The position numbers were made by a program, and so were the translations under genes. The notes under the pieces are model-generated. The model was not told the DNA's origin and did no database searches. It saw nothing but the letters and a program-made list of their open reading frames with translations. Positions 8,197-16,862 of a stretch of DNA of 64,000 bases are shown piece by piece. Numbering within the stretch: position 1 is the stretch's first letter; each line of letters begins with the position of its first letter. Origin of the DNA: Sutcliffiella horikoshii (GTDB taxonomy: Bacteria; Bacillota; Bacilli; Bacillales; Bacillaceae_I); assembly GCA_001636495.1 (NCBI GenBank), contig KV440964.1, positions 326,666 through 390,665 of the forward strand, given 5' to 3'.

Positions 8197-9063
8197 GTGA
8201 TGATGTGCAGAGTTCTTGGTGTGTCTACATCTGGCTATTATTTATTTGTGAAGCGATTGGACCGTGAGGCAACGGAAAGAGAACAATGGAGAAAGTTCAT
8301 AGATGAACGTATCCTATTTCATTTCGCTGATAACCTCGAAACATATGGAAGTGTGAGAATTCATCGTAAGTTAGTGGTAAAAGATAAAATAAATGTTTCT
8401 TCTAAAACGGTTGCCAATCGCATGAGAGCGTTAGGTTTGTTTGCCACACCGCCTAAAGTATATACCGTCACTACAGATTCTGATCATTCTAATCGTACGT
8501 ATAATAATAAGTTGAATCGTCAGTTTAGCCCAGACGCACCCAACAAAGTTTGGGTGACAGATATTACTTATATTCCTACTCATGAAGGTTTCTTATATTT
8601 TAATCCAATCCTGGACTTGTTCGGCAGGAAGGTTATTAGTTATGCAGTGGCTGATAAAATGGACCGTTCCTTGCCTCTTCGAGCTTTAAAAGAAGCCATA
8701 AAGCTGCGTCAACCGAAAGAAGGTTGGATACACCATTCGGATAAAGGAACTCAGTACTGTTCCAATGACTATATTGATGAGCTTAAAGAAGCAAAAGCAA
8801 AAATTAGTATGAGTAGGAAAGCTACTCCCTATGACAATGCCTGTGCGGAGTCGTTTTTTGCATCATTGAAAAAGGAGTATCTGAATAAATTTGTATTCAA
8901 AACTAAAGCAGAGGCAATGGGAGCTGTGCAACTTTACGTTGAGTTTTACAATAGGAAAAGAATCCATTCTACCTTAGAGTACGCCACTCCCAATGAGTAC
9001 GAAAAGGCGTATTATAAGGCACAACGCAAACATGCCAATACTACTCATTTGACCTCTGCTTAG
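8197..9063 (+). CDS. IS3-family OrfB transposase (DDE)
   Basis: 289 residues from the first ATG, but the frame is open back to the A6G site, and the catalytic protein is most likely the OrfAB fusion. An HTH_21-like region (LFHFADNLETYGSVRIHRKL) precedes the rve integrase core. DDE signatures are visible: VWVTDITYIPT (first Asp), IHHSDKGTQYCS (second Asp) and DNACAESFFASLKKEYL (Glu). It lies in the -1 frame relative to orfA, as expected. Nothing suggests inactivation. Confidence 0.95.
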   Translation: MMMCRVLGVSTSGYYLFVKRLDREATEREQWRKFIDERILFHFADNLETYGSVRIHRKLVVKDKINVSSKTVANRMRALGLFATPPKVYTVTTDSDHSNRTYNNKLNRQFSPDAPNKVWVTDITYIPTHEGFLYFNPILDLFGRKVISYAVADKMDRSLPLRALKEAIKLRQPKEGWIHHSDKGTQYCSNDYIDELKEAKAKISMSRKATPYDNACAESFFASLKKEYLNKFVFKTKAEAMGAVQLYVEFYNRKRIHSTLEYATPNEYEKAYYKAQRKHANTTHLTSA

Positions 9064-9189
9064 AGGAACAATTCGGTTTTTAATTGTTCCTTTAAACAGA
9101 GGCGTCCAAGCGAAGTGACTACGTAGCGCGGAAGAAAAAAATACGCCAATCCTATACGTATTGATGTCTATTTTATTGACAGAACTCCA

Positions 9190-9235
9190 ACTTCGGACAA
9201 GAACACAAAATGTTCGGACATTTCACTCCTCGGCC
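9190..9235. repeat. TTCGGACA 21-nt-phased array, right part
   Basis: The word TTCGGACA starts at 9192 and 9213, 21 nt apart, continuing the array at 7674-7770. Removing 7771-9189 leaves 25 nt between the flanking words, close to one unit plus a few bases. Confidence 0.65.
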
Positions 9236-9245
9236 CACCTCACTT

Positions 9246-9291
9246 AAAAAAAACACCCAAGGTCAGCCGCTTCTCCAGCTCCCTTGAGTGT
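9246..9291 (-). terminator. Intrinsic terminator
   Basis: On the minus strand, arms ACACTCAAGG and CCTTGGGTGT are followed by eight T. It ends the DUF3221 operon. Confidence 0.85.
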
Positions 9292-9298
9292 CCAGCTC

Positions 9299-9667
9299 TC
9301 ATTCTTCTATTATCTCCACCGTAGCAGCCTCTCCCTGACCAGGAAGGCTCTCCTCCATATTGTAATACTCCACTTTTACAAAATCATACAACTGTGGTCG
9401 ATCAAAGGACTCCCCATTGAAAGTGAACCAAGCCGATTGCTCACTTTCCGCAATCACTTCTTCCACTGTCAACTGCTGGATCTCTTCCTTACTTATATCA
9501 CTGACAACCAGAATCTTCCCATCTTCCATCGCCGCAACATACCCGGTCATTTCCATGCTCACAGGCTTTGGATTTTCTTTTAATCCAGTATCATAAACCA
9601 CAAAACTAATCACTATAATCACACCGATCACAGCAACCATTCCGATGAGCAGACCTCTAATCCCCAT
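9299..9667 (-). CDS. DUF3221-family exported or membrane-anchored protein
   Basis: 122 residues. An N-terminal hydrophobic anchor (residues 6-26) is followed by a small beta-rich domain with the DUF3221 pattern GYVAAMEDGKILVVSD and an AWFTF strand. It starts immediately after the stop of the upstream small membrane protein. A Bacillus-type small surface protein, function unknown. Confidence 0.75.
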   Translation of the reverse strand: MGIRGLLIGMVAVIGVIIVISFVVYDTGLKENPKPVSMEMTGYVAAMEDGKILVVSDISKEEIQQLTVEEVIAESEQSAWFTFNGESFDRPQLYDFVKVEYYNMEESLPGQGEAATVEIIEE

Positions 9668-10078
9668 CTATTCCTGACCTTTAACTTCCACTAATGTATA
9701 CTCCTCCGTATCCAAATCGTATTCAAACGAAATTAAATACTTTTCTCCGACCTCAATCTGGCCACAGAATGCTTCTGCATCCTCTTCACTCGCAGTTTCA
9801 TAATGATAAGTCAGCCCATCATAATCCTGTTCCGTTACCGAACAACGATAAGCACCGTTCTCATCTTCTGTAACTGCCACACTTTCCACCGTAATACGAT
9901 CCTCACCTGAAGTCGACGGAATATACGTGTACATGACAAACGTCGTAATAAGGAATAACGTCCCTACCACAAGCGCAATGCGCCCTTTTTTCTTTTCCGA
10001 CCTGACAAGCGTGGTGAACACACCGAACCCTATCAACCCAAAACTGATTGCAAATAAAATCAAACCAAAAATATACAT
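9668..10078 (-). CDS. Small membrane-anchored hypothetical protein
   Basis: 136 residues. Two membrane helices (about 3-22 and 34-53) with a positively charged RSEKKKGR loop between them, then an acidic, probably extracytoplasmic domain of about 80 residues containing two cysteines (YRCSVTE, EAFCGQ) that could form a disulfide. GGGGG lies before ATG 10078. It is transcribed with the DUF3221 gene, whose start directly follows its stop. I do not recognise a family. Confidence 0.7.
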   Translation of the reverse strand: MYIFGLILFAISFGLIGFGVFTTLVRSEKKKGRIALVVGTLFLITTFVMYTYIPSTSGEDRITVESVAVTEDENGAYRCSVTEQDYDGLTYHYETASEEDAEAFCGQIEVGEKYLISFEYDLDTEEYTLVEVKGQE

Positions 10079-10186
10079 TGATGAAACCCCCGTTTCTATT
10101 CTCTACTTCCCATTATATATCAGACAACCAGTATCATTCATACTTTTTCGTGGAGACAATTTATTTGTTACATACCAATAGCATAC

Positions 10187-10218
10187 AAAAACCCTTACCG
10201 CTCTCCCACAGTAAGGGT
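10187..10218 (-). terminator. Intrinsic terminator after the RodA-like gene
   Basis: Minus-strand arms ACCCTTAC and GTAAGGGT with a following T run. Confidence 0.8.
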
Positions 10219-10229
10219 CCGCAAAACTA

Positions 10230-11396
10230 TCATTCAAAAAAATACTTCCTAGTCCTAAACTGTACATTCAGCACAATCCCGATCGCGATCATGTACGTCA
10301 ACAAGGAACTACCACCATAGCTGAAAAACGGTAACGGAATTCCTGTTATCGGGAGCAACCCGATTGTCATCCCGACGTTTTGGAACACTTGGAATGTCAG
10401 CATTCCAATTACTCCCGCGCAAAGGTAGGTACCGAATGGGTCATGGCACTCCATCGCGATGAAGGTTATTTTATAGATCAAGAAAAAGAAAAGAGAAATA
10501 ACAATTGTCGCTCCCATAAAGCCGAATTGGCTGGCAATGGCTGCAAAGATGAAGTCTGTGTGCGCTTCCGGTAAGTATACATTCATCTCCCCGTAGCCCG
10601 AGCCCGTGTATTCACCTGATCCAATGGCAAGCAGGGACCTAACTAGTTGAAACCCTTGCACATCCTGGTATTCATATGGATTCAACCACCCATAAAATCG
10701 GTCCAACTGATATTCAGGAATTAGGTAGGTATGGAAAAAGGTTGGATGCGCAATGAAAATATATAAGAATAGTGCAATGAATCCCAAGGCTGCGCCAGTA
10801 AGTGAAAGGATGATGTTCCACTTGATTCCTGATACCAGGATCATGGCTGCGATAATGGCGCAATAGACAAGGGTTGTCCCCATATCGGGCTGCTTTGCAA
10901 CTAGAAATAGTGGGAGGCTGGATGCGGCAATGATTTTCACAAGCAGCAGAAAGCTATCCTGTAAAGTTGCTTCTTCGAACTTTGCGCGGTGGTCAGCGAT
11001 TACCTTACTTAAGACTAAAATAAGTGAAATTTTCATGAGCTCGGAGGGTTGGATGTTCCCTAGTCCCGGCAAGGTGTACCAGCTTGTTGCTCCTTTTATT
11101 TCACTGACAAGGGCGGAGGGAAAGTTGAATTCCAGCCCAAGTAAAAGGATGACGCCAAGTCCAAACGTGATCCAGGCGAGGTTCCGTAAGTAATCAAAGT
11201 GGATCAGCATGGACAAGCCGATGCCAATAGCTCCTACGATAAACCACATTAATTGTTTTTCCATGAAATCTATATTGCGAAGAACCGGTGGCAACGTGGG
11301 TTCCACACTTTTCAACGCAAACAAACTGGCCACAACCATTATCCCGATGAGAAAGATCAATGTGGTATCCAATTGAGGTTTATAGTCTTTTTCCAC
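10230..11396 (-). CDS. FtsW/RodA/SpoVE-family (SEDS) protein
   Basis: 388 residues, about ten membrane segments. SEDS proteins polymerise lipid II glycan strands together with a class B PBP. Family hallmarks are present: IQPSELMKISLILVLSK, KQPDMGTTLVY, the conserved Asp loop region EAHTDFIFAAIASQFGF and the C-terminal TGIPLPFFSYGGSS. The start is GTG 11396 behind GGGGAGAGG. The length and lack of division-cluster neighbours fit a RodA-type elongation paralog rather than FtsW, but sequence alone does not settle which. Confidence 0.93.
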   Translation of the reverse strand: MEKDYKPQLDTTLIFLIGIMVVASLFALKSVEPTLPPVLRNIDFMEKQLMWFIVGAIGIGLSMLIHFDYLRNLAWITFGLGVILLLGLEFNFPSALVSEIKGATSWYTLPGLGNIQPSELMKISLILVLSKVIADHRAKFEEATLQDSFLLLVKIIAASSLPLFLVAKQPDMGTTLVYCAIIAAMILVSGIKWNIILSLTGAALGFIALFLYIFIAHPTFFHTYLIPEYQLDRFYGWLNPYEYQDVQGFQLVRSLLAIGSGEYTGSGYGEMNVYLPEAHTDFIFAAIASQFGFMGATIVISLFFFLIYKITFIAMECHDPFGTYLCAGVIGMLTFQVFQNVGMTIGLLPITGIPLPFFSYGGSSLLTYMIAIGIVLNVQFRTRKYFFE

Positions 11397-11604
11397 TTAC
11401 CTCTCCCCGCCCTTTGCCTTATTCTTTTTATTTATTGATATTTGTATTATTATCATAGTAATCGTTGTGTATTTTTCACTTAACTTATAAATCATATTCG
11501 AGAAATCCATACCCGTCAATTTTTAAAAAATGGATAATGTATGACGTCGTAAATTAAGGGGAAAATATCCCAAAACATTACTTTTTTTAGGAGGAAATAC
11601 GAAT

Positions 11605-12834
11605 TTGTTTATTGCATTGGCACTTTTTCTATTCATGTCCTTTTTCTTATCGGGAAGTGAGACTGCCTTAACAGCTGTCAATCGAATGAAAATTCAAATA
11701 AGAGCGGAAAATGGAGATATTGCAGCCCAGAAACTATTGAAACTAATTGAACGTCCTGATCAGTTTATTACCGCAATTTTAATAGGGAACAATATCGCAA
11801 ATATTATGCTTCCAACATTAGTCACTCTAATTGCAATAAGTTATAGCTTTAATGTTGGAATTGCTACAGCCATATTAACGGTTGTTCTAATTATTTTTGC
11901 AGAAGTGTTACCTAAGTCCATTGCTGCGACATTTGCTAATAAAGTAGCTTACATCGTTGCACCTGTTATCTCCCTACTTCTAATTATCTTTAAACCGTTG
12001 ATCTTCTTGCTCTCCCTTTTTACCAATTTGGTGATTCGATTACTTTCTAGAGGAATGGTTCAGGAAGCCACCTTATCGAAGGAAGAATTGAAGACAATGG
12101 TGGATATCGGAAGAACGGAAGGAACGTTCTTTGAAGAAGAATCTCAACATATTATCGGGGCCATTGATTTCTATACGAAAGATGTTCGCGATGCTTTAAA
12201 GACACCTCGCATCGATATTCATGGTCTGCCATGCGACGTTACCTTTGAGGATGCGAGGAATTTCGTCATGGAAAGCAGTTATACCAGATATCCTGTTTTT
12301 AAAGACAATATGGATAATATTATTGGTGTTTTCCACGCAAAGCTACTATTGAACTGGTCGCTGAATCCTGAACTGGAGATAAAGGATTTTATGGATACCA
12401 CACCGTTATTCGTTGCAGAATCCACCTCCATTGAAAAAGTATTTAAGATGATGCTGAAAGAAAAGAAGCATATGGCGATTGTCATTGATGAATACGGCGG
12501 GACAACTGGGATTATCAGTCATGAGGACATTATTGAAGCCATGATCGGGCAGGAAATTGAAGATGAAACAGATGAAACTGGGGAAATTTTAATTGAGGAA
12601 CTGAGTAATTCTCAGATTATCTGCCATGGCAAACTTGCAATCAGACGTTTTAATGAAGTGTTTAAGACGAAGGTACCGGAAGAAGAGGATACTATTGCCG
12701 GATTCTTATTCAAGGAGCTGGGACACATCCCCTCAGAGGGCGACCATCTTGAATACCAGCATCTCCACTTCGATATTTTAAATATGGAAGATAATGTGAT
12801 TAAACAAATAAAAGTGAAGAAAAAAGCCACTTAA
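11605..12834 (+). CDS. CNNM/hemolysin-C family transporter with CBS domains
   Basis: 409 residues: DUF21/CNNM membrane domain (about 1-175; GSETALTAVNRMKI at the start, IAEVLPKSIA-like loop), a CBS pair (about 190-320; TRYPVF and IVIDEYGGTTGIISHEDIIEA) and a C-terminal CorC_HlyC domain. The start is TTG 11605, nine nt after a perfect AGGAGG. It is convergent with a paralog at 12893-14224. Family members transport or protect against Mg or other divalent cations; the ion here is unknown. Confidence 0.92.
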   Translation: MFIALALFLFMSFFLSGSETALTAVNRMKIQIRAENGDIAAQKLLKLIERPDQFITAILIGNNIANIMLPTLVTLIAISYSFNVGIATAILTVVLIIFAEVLPKSIAATFANKVAYIVAPVISLLLIIFKPLIFLLSLFTNLVIRLLSRGMVQEATLSKEELKTMVDIGRTEGTFFEEESQHIIGAIDFYTKDVRDALKTPRIDIHGLPCDVTFEDARNFVMESSYTRYPVFKDNMDNIIGVFHAKLLLNWSLNPELEIKDFMDTTPLFVAESTSIEKVFKMMLKEKKHMAIVIDEYGGTTGIISHEDIIEAMIGQEIEDETDETGEILIEELSNSQIICHGKLAIRRFNEVFKTKVPEEEDTIAGFLFKELGHIPSEGDHLEYQHLHFDILNMEDNVIKQIKVKKKAT

Positions 12835-12841
12835 ACAAGTA

Positions 12842-12885
12842 AATGGTGCCGCCCTTCATCAATCAATGAAGAGCGGCACCATTTT
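12842..12885. terminator. Bidirectional terminator between convergent CNNM genes
   Basis: Long stem with arms AAATGGTGCCGC and GCGGCACCATTTT, flanked by A and T tracts. Confidence 0.88.
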
Positions 12886-12892
12886 CTATCTA

Positions 12893-14224
12893 TTACGATT
12901 GATGCTGGTTGGATAAAGCATTTAACTGAAGACCAACCTGTTTTACCTGGTGATTGTCCATCTCAAGTACTGTCCAAATGTTCTCACCATGTTCGATATG
13001 TCTATCTTCATCGTCTTCAAGATCCTGCAGCATTACCTGCATCCAGCCGCCAATCGTATCTATATCATCCTTTTCATCAAATACTACCCCGAACTGCTGT
13101 TCAATATCTGTCAATAAGACAAGGCCATTTATATGATAAAGGTCTGTTTCAATTTGTTGAATGTCCGGCACTTCATCTGCATCGAACTCATCACGGATTT
13201 CCCCTACGATTTCTTCAAGGATATCTTCCATCGTAATGATTCCGGCAGTACCACCATATTCATCGATTACTAACGCTATATGAACCTGTTCGGCCTGCAT
13301 TTTTAATAATGCATCCTGTAGGGAGGTCACCTCATGAATCAGTGGAAGCTCGTGAAGGAAGTCCTTCATTTCCCCTGCTCTACCGGCAGCGAAACTTGTA
13401 AGCATTTCCTTTACGTTGACAAATCCGAGAATATTATCCTTGTCCCCATCTTCTGTAACAGGGTAACGGGTATATTGATGTTCATCCAATATGCTGATAA
13501 TTTCTTCTCTGGTCATGCTATTAGATAAAGTGACAATTTGCACACGCGGGATCATGATATCCCTTGCGATTCTTTCGTCAAAAGTGAATATATTTTCCAT
13601 GTAGGATAATTCTGTTTGATTAATTTCTCCACTTTCAAAGCTTTGAGTCATAATGATTTTAAGCTCTTCTTCTGAATGGGCCTGCTCATGACTTGCTGGC
13701 TGTACTCCAAAAACACGTAATAAAACGCGTGCTGAACCATTTAATGCCCAGATTAGTGGGTACATAAGTTTACCAAACCAGTATAAAGGTCGGGCAATAA
13801 GCAATGTCATTTTTTCTGCAAACTGAATCGCAAGCGTCTTTGGCGCAAGCTCTCCCACTACTACATGCAAGAACGTTACAATGGAGAATGCAACCACAAA
13901 CGAGATTACAGTAGAAACGGACGCTGCTACCCCAAAGTTATCAAATAAAGGGTACAAAAGTCTTTCCACAGTCGGTTTCCCTAACCAACCTAGACCTAAT
14001 GCTGTTACCGTGATACCTAGCTGACATGCGGACAAGTAATAATCCAAATCGGCAATAAGTTTTTTGGCCACAACTGCTGTCTTATTACCTTCTGCAATCA
14101 GTTGATCGACACGGGACATACGCACCTTTACCACCGCAAATTCTGATCCAACGAAGAATGCTGTCAAACCTATTAATAAAGCCACTAAAAGTAAGTTCAT
14201 GATTAATATACTGTCAATATCCAA
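12893..14224 (-). CDS. CNNM/hemolysin-C family transporter under a manganese riboswitch
   Basis: 443 residues: CNNM/DUF21 membrane domain (1-195, FFVGSEFAVVKVRMSRVDQL), a CBS pair (about 210-335, HQYTRYPVTEDGDK and LVIDEYGGTAGIITMEDI) and a C-terminal CorC_HlyC domain. It starts at TTG 14224 with GAGGG just upstream. The leader holds a yybP-ykoY riboswitch and terminator, so expression should rise with Mn2+. That makes Mn2+ efflux or homeostasis the best guess for its role, although the family is better known for Mg2+. It is longer than, and only partly similar to, its convergent neighbour. Confidence 0.92.
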   Translation of the reverse strand: MDIDSILIMNLLLVALLIGLTAFFVGSEFAVVKVRMSRVDQLIAEGNKTAVVAKKLIADLDYYLSACQLGITVTALGLGWLGKPTVERLLYPLFDNFGVAASVSTVISFVVAFSIVTFLHVVVGELAPKTLAIQFAEKMTLLIARPLYWFGKLMYPLIWALNGSARVLLRVFGVQPASHEQAHSEEELKIIMTQSFESGEINQTELSYMENIFTFDERIARDIMIPRVQIVTLSNSMTREEIISILDEHQYTRYPVTEDGDKDNILGFVNVKEMLTSFAAGRAGEMKDFLHELPLIHEVTSLQDALLKMQAEQVHIALVIDEYGGTAGIITMEDILEEIVGEIRDEFDADEVPDIQQIETDLYHINGLVLLTDIEQQFGVVFDEKDDIDTIGGWMQVMLQDLEDDEDRHIEHGENIWTVLEMDNHQVKQVGLQLNALSNQHQS

Positions 14225-14337
14225 TTGTTTCCCTCAAATGAGGGATTCACCTCCGAAAAATTCCACTTTATTTTTTCTGACTTTACCTTTAACTATTCCA
14301 CCTAATTTTAGATTAGAACTCTCCCCCTATCCGAATA

Positions 14338-14366
14338 TAAAAAAACCTCCACCAAAAATCAGGTAG
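14338..14366 (-). terminator. Riboswitch expression-platform terminator
   Basis: Minus-strand arms ACCTCTACC and GGTGGAGGT followed by seven T, between the yybP-ykoY aptamer and its gene. Confidence 0.85.
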
Positions 14367-14394
14367 AGGTTTTGTTTTTAAGATTTATATGACC

Positions 14395-14540
14395 TATACC
14401 TTAATGGCAAAGGTCTCGCAAACAACATCTTAAGTGTTGCCAGTTAAGCCGGTGACGCATTGCATCACGTGTTGACGACATAACTGTAAGCTACTCCCCT
14501 TTGGAGTATTATAAGCTCTGTTTCTCAGAGCGATAGCTTA
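14395..14540 (-). promoter_or_regulatory. yybP-ykoY (manganese) riboswitch
   Basis: On the minus strand the two invariant segments of the class are present in order: AAAGGGGAGTAGC (around 14491-14503) and GCGAGACCTTTGCC (14405-14418). Between them is a variable middle helix region containing CGTCAACACG and CGTCACCGGC. An intrinsic terminator lies just downstream and then the CNNM gene, so Mn2+ binding is expected to favour read-through. Assigned by matching the known consensus by eye. Confidence 0.88.
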
Positions 14541-14610
14541 AACTCATAAACTATCAAGAAAAATTTTATAATAGTTTGGTTGGAAAGTCAATATTGGTAG
14601 ATTAGCAGGA

Positions 14611-14643
14611 AAGTCCCAACTCCTTATGTATGGAGTCGGGACA
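14611..14643 (-). terminator. Probable terminator after the TipAS regulator
   Basis: Arms GTCCCGACTCC and GGAGTTGGGAC on the minus strand; the T tract is short. Confidence 0.55.
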
Positions 14644-14651
14644 GGTGCTAT

Positions 14652-15419
14652 TTACTGATTTTTCATTCCTGTATAGATGTAGATCGCATCCCTTAGGAAC
14701 TGTGCTGTACCAGACTGTTTTTTATCATAAAAAGCAGTAAACCTTTCGTCATCCACATACATCTGGGCAAGGCCTGCATGTGCTTCCTTGGAATAGGAAT
14801 CCCAGTAAAAACCTAGCCACTGACGGTGCAAGTCTGCCGCTTTTTGTGCTAGATCGCCAGCAGGATCTCCCGTCGCGAACGCTTCGTTCAATACTTCGAG
14901 CACTTCTTCTCCAAGCTTTTCACCTTGTTCGTGCTGGTTCTTGGTCATTCCCTTCAGCTTGGCGTTAGATTTATCGATTGTCTCATTTCCATACTTCGCT
15001 CTGATTTCCTCGCCGTATTTCGCTTCATTTTCATCTATCATGTTCTGCTTGAATGCTTCAAACTTTTCTTTATCACTCATGGTAATGCTCCCTTCTTTCG
15101 CAGCCAAGGTCCGGTCTACACTTTCAATGAGGCCCTCCAGCCGCTTTTGCTTTGTCAGAAGCTTATCACGGTGTTCTTTAAGTGCTTCCACTTCATCAAA
15201 GGATGGAGCATTAATGATTTTTTGAATGCTTTCAAGGTCTATCTCGAGCTCCCGGTAAAAGAGGATTTGCTGCAGCTTATCCACTTCCTCCTGCCCGTAG
15301 ATACGATACCCCGATGCACTGATTCTCGCCGGCTTGAGAATCCCAATTTCATCATAATATCGCAGCGTCCTGCCAGTCACCCCAGCCAATTTCGCTAATT
15401 TCTGTACGGTGTATTCCAC
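14652..15419 (-). CDS. MerR-family regulator with TipAS effector domain
   Basis: 255 residues. N-terminal MerR helix-turn-helix (VQKLAKLAGVTGRTLRYYDE, then GYRIYGQEEVDKL), a long coiled coil (about 75-110), and a C-terminal TipAS-type ligand domain (about 125-250). The latter shows AKYGEEIRAKYG, HRQWLGFYWDSYSKEAHAGL and YVDDERFTAFYDK. TipA/Mta-type regulators detect thiopeptides or other drugs and activate efflux. No transporter adjoins it here. The start at 15419 has AGGAGGTGATC upstream. Confidence 0.92.
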   Translation of the reverse strand: MEYTVQKLAKLAGVTGRTLRYYDEIGILKPARISASGYRIYGQEEVDKLQQILFYRELEIDLESIQKIINAPSFDEVEALKEHRDKLLTKQKRLEGLIESVDRTLAAKEGSITMSDKEKFEAFKQNMIDENEAKYGEEIRAKYGNETIDKSNAKLKGMTKNQHEQGEKLGEEVLEVLNEAFATGDPAGDLAQKAADLHRQWLGFYWDSYSKEAHAGLAQMYVDDERFTAFYDKKQSGTAQFLRDAIYIYTGMKNQ

Positions 15420-15491
15420 CTCTGATCACCTCCTGACAAATTCAGTGTACACCTTGACGCAGCGTGAAGGTAAAGGGGTTATTTCAATTTT

Positions 15492-15806
15492 TTATTCCAC
15501 CGTCACAGCCGTTCCATACGCAATAATCTCGGACGCATTCGTCATCACACTGGAGGTTTCCAAGCGCACACAAATAATCGCGTTCGCCCCTTTGCTCTTC
15601 GCATCCTCCACCATTCGAGCAATTGCCTTCTGACGAGCTTCCTGCATCATTTCGGAGTATTCCTTAATCTCGCCGCCGACAATTGTTTTCAAACCTGCCA
15701 ACAGATCTTTCCCTATATGCTTTGACTGCACGGTGCTTCCTTTCACAAAGCCCTTCAACTCCACAACCTTCTTGCCTGGTACCGACTCAGTAGTCACTAT
15801 AATCAT
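15492..15806 (-). CDS. YbjQ/UPF0145-family protein
   Basis: About 104 residues, a complete YbjQ fold: IIVTTESVPGKKV, a central GGEIKEYSEMMQEARQKAI helix and the C-terminal GANAIICVRLETSSV strand followed by YGTAVTVE. An AGGAGG site lies 9 nt before ATG 15806; the upstream ATG at 15815 is too close to it. The gene overlaps the end of the small membrane-protein gene, so they are likely co-transcribed. The family forms decamers of unknown function. Confidence 0.9.
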   Translation of the reverse strand: MIIVTTESVPGKKVVELKGFVKGSTVQSKHIGKDLLAGLKTIVGGEIKEYSEMMQEARQKAIARMVEDAKSKGANAIICVRLETSSVMTNASEIIAYGTAVTVE

Positions 15807-15996
15807 TTTTGTCATCCTCCTCTTTTTCCTTTGCCCGCTCTACAATCAGCACGATGAAAAGTGCAATGACGGCAACTCCGTAAAGTATGTAAAATAATAT
15901 GCCCAACCAAATACTCACGACAAGCAGTGCAATTCCGACCACTTGCCCCAATACTGCCACAAGCAATAACACTTTCTTTAGAGTTTCTATCATCAT
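15787..15996 (-). CDS. Small two-helix membrane protein
   Basis: About 69 residues with two hydrophobic helices (about 7-29 and 31-53) and a highly charged C-terminal tail (ERAKEKEEDDKNDYSDY). GGGGGG precedes ATG 15996. The tail overlaps the YbjQ start region by 20 nt, indicating translational coupling. No family recognised; pairing with YbjQ suggests a membrane partner. Confidence 0.72.
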   Translation of the reverse strand: MMIETLKKVLLLVAVLGQVVGIALLVVSIWLGILFYILYGVAVIALFIVLIVERAKEKEEDDKNDYSDY

Positions 15997-16053
15997 GATC
16001 CCCCCACCACTACTATTCACCGCCCGAGGTGAATTTCCTGTCCATCATGGAAA

Positions 16054-16084
16054 GTATATTTTTCCACTACTTATCTCATACATG
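16054..16084 (+). promoter_or_regulatory. Possible sporulation (sigma-E-like) promoter
   Basis: GTATATT (16054-16060) and CATACATG (16077-16084) resemble sigma-E -35 and -10 elements, but the 16-nt spacer is longer than usual. It lies 58 nt before the coat gene. Confidence 0.3.
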
Positions 16085-16142
16085 AATAGGACAAATTTGC
16101 TCATCATAAAAGGGAATGTCACTTTAAGGAGAGATGTAAACC

Positions 16143-16796
16143 ATGCAAAATCAATTTACCCCACAAGGGCAAAATATGAATCAAAATCAGATGCCGCCAA
16201 AGATGAACATGGCTGGCACACAGGCTCCAAACACCAACCACGGCGGACACGAGCTCTATGATGCACACGAAGTAATTGCCGGCATTATCAGTATGCTCGA
16301 CCAATATCAAATGTACGATCAGCATATCCAGGATCCTGCACTAAAAGACATCCTGACACGACAGACAACCTTTGTTACCCAAATGTACAACACCATCGTG
16401 GAAAGCTTCCGTACCGGTCAAAAGCCATCCGTCTCCACCCAGGTCTATAAAATGACACAGACGCATGATGTTGTATACGGTATCCAACCGACACAACCGA
16501 AAAAACCAAATCAGTCGGTGAGCGACCTTGCTGACAACGGCCTTTCTGCTTATATGCTTGGTCAGACGAAAGGCCTTGCAACCCTGCTCGCCATGACAGC
16601 GCTCGAAATGACCAATCCCGTATTGCGCCGAGTCATTGCCGACAGTGTTCCGAACTTCATTGAAATGAGCTATGAAATCTTCCTATACCAAAACAAACAT
16701 CAATATTATCAGGTGCCACAACTTGCGATGCAGGATATGAACGCGATGCTGCAAAGTTATGTGACAGTTCCAAATCAGGGGAATATGCCGCATTAA
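16143..16796 (+). CDS. CotF-family spore coat protein
   Basis: 217 residues. The Gln/Asn/Met-rich N-terminus (about 1-33) is followed by a ferritin-like coat domain (about 36-110: LYDAHEVIAGIISMLDQYQM, KDILTRQTTFVTQMYNTIVE) and a second helical segment (about 130-195: LGQTKGLATLLAMTALEMTN, FLYQNKHQYYQVP). This layout is typical of CotF/YhcQ-type coat proteins. AAGGAGAG lies before ATG 16143. A weak sporulation-type promoter candidate lies upstream. Expressed in the mother cell if family behaviour holds. Confidence 0.88.
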   Translation: MQNQFTPQGQNMNQNQMPPKMNMAGTQAPNTNHGGHELYDAHEVIAGIISMLDQYQMYDQHIQDPALKDILTRQTTFVTQMYNTIVESFRTGQKPSVSTQVYKMTQTHDVVYGIQPTQPKKPNQSVSDLADNGLSAYMLGQTKGLATLLAMTALEMTNPVLRRVIADSVPNFIEMSYEIFLYQNKHQYYQVPQLAMQDMNAMLQSYVTVPNQGNMPH

Positions 16797-16802
16797 GATA
16801 CA

Positions 16803-16857
16803 AAGAAGCCATGGAGGGAAACTCTAAATTCCTCCACGGCTTCTTCATTATTTTTTT
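16803..16857. terminator. Bidirectional terminator
   Basis: Arms AAGAAGCCATGGAGG and CCTCCACGGCTTCTT with T-rich 3' flank, between the convergent coat and CtaG-like genes. Confidence 0.85.
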
Positions 16858-16862
16858 ACATC

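Larger units (their letters stand above)
7771..9189 (+). mobile_element. IS3-family insertion sequence (IS150-like)
   Basis: About 1.4 kb with the usual orfA and orfB arrangement and a frameshift window. Candidate outer ends are TGGAG at 7771 and its complement CTCCA ending at 9189. Degenerate inner inverted repeats include TAGAAAGTGGACA opposite AATAAAATAGACA, and a shared inner GGATTGGCGT (7798-7807) against ACGCCAATCC (9143-9152). I see no clear target-site duplication. The element sits inside the TTCGGACA array. The copy appears intact. Confidence 0.88.
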
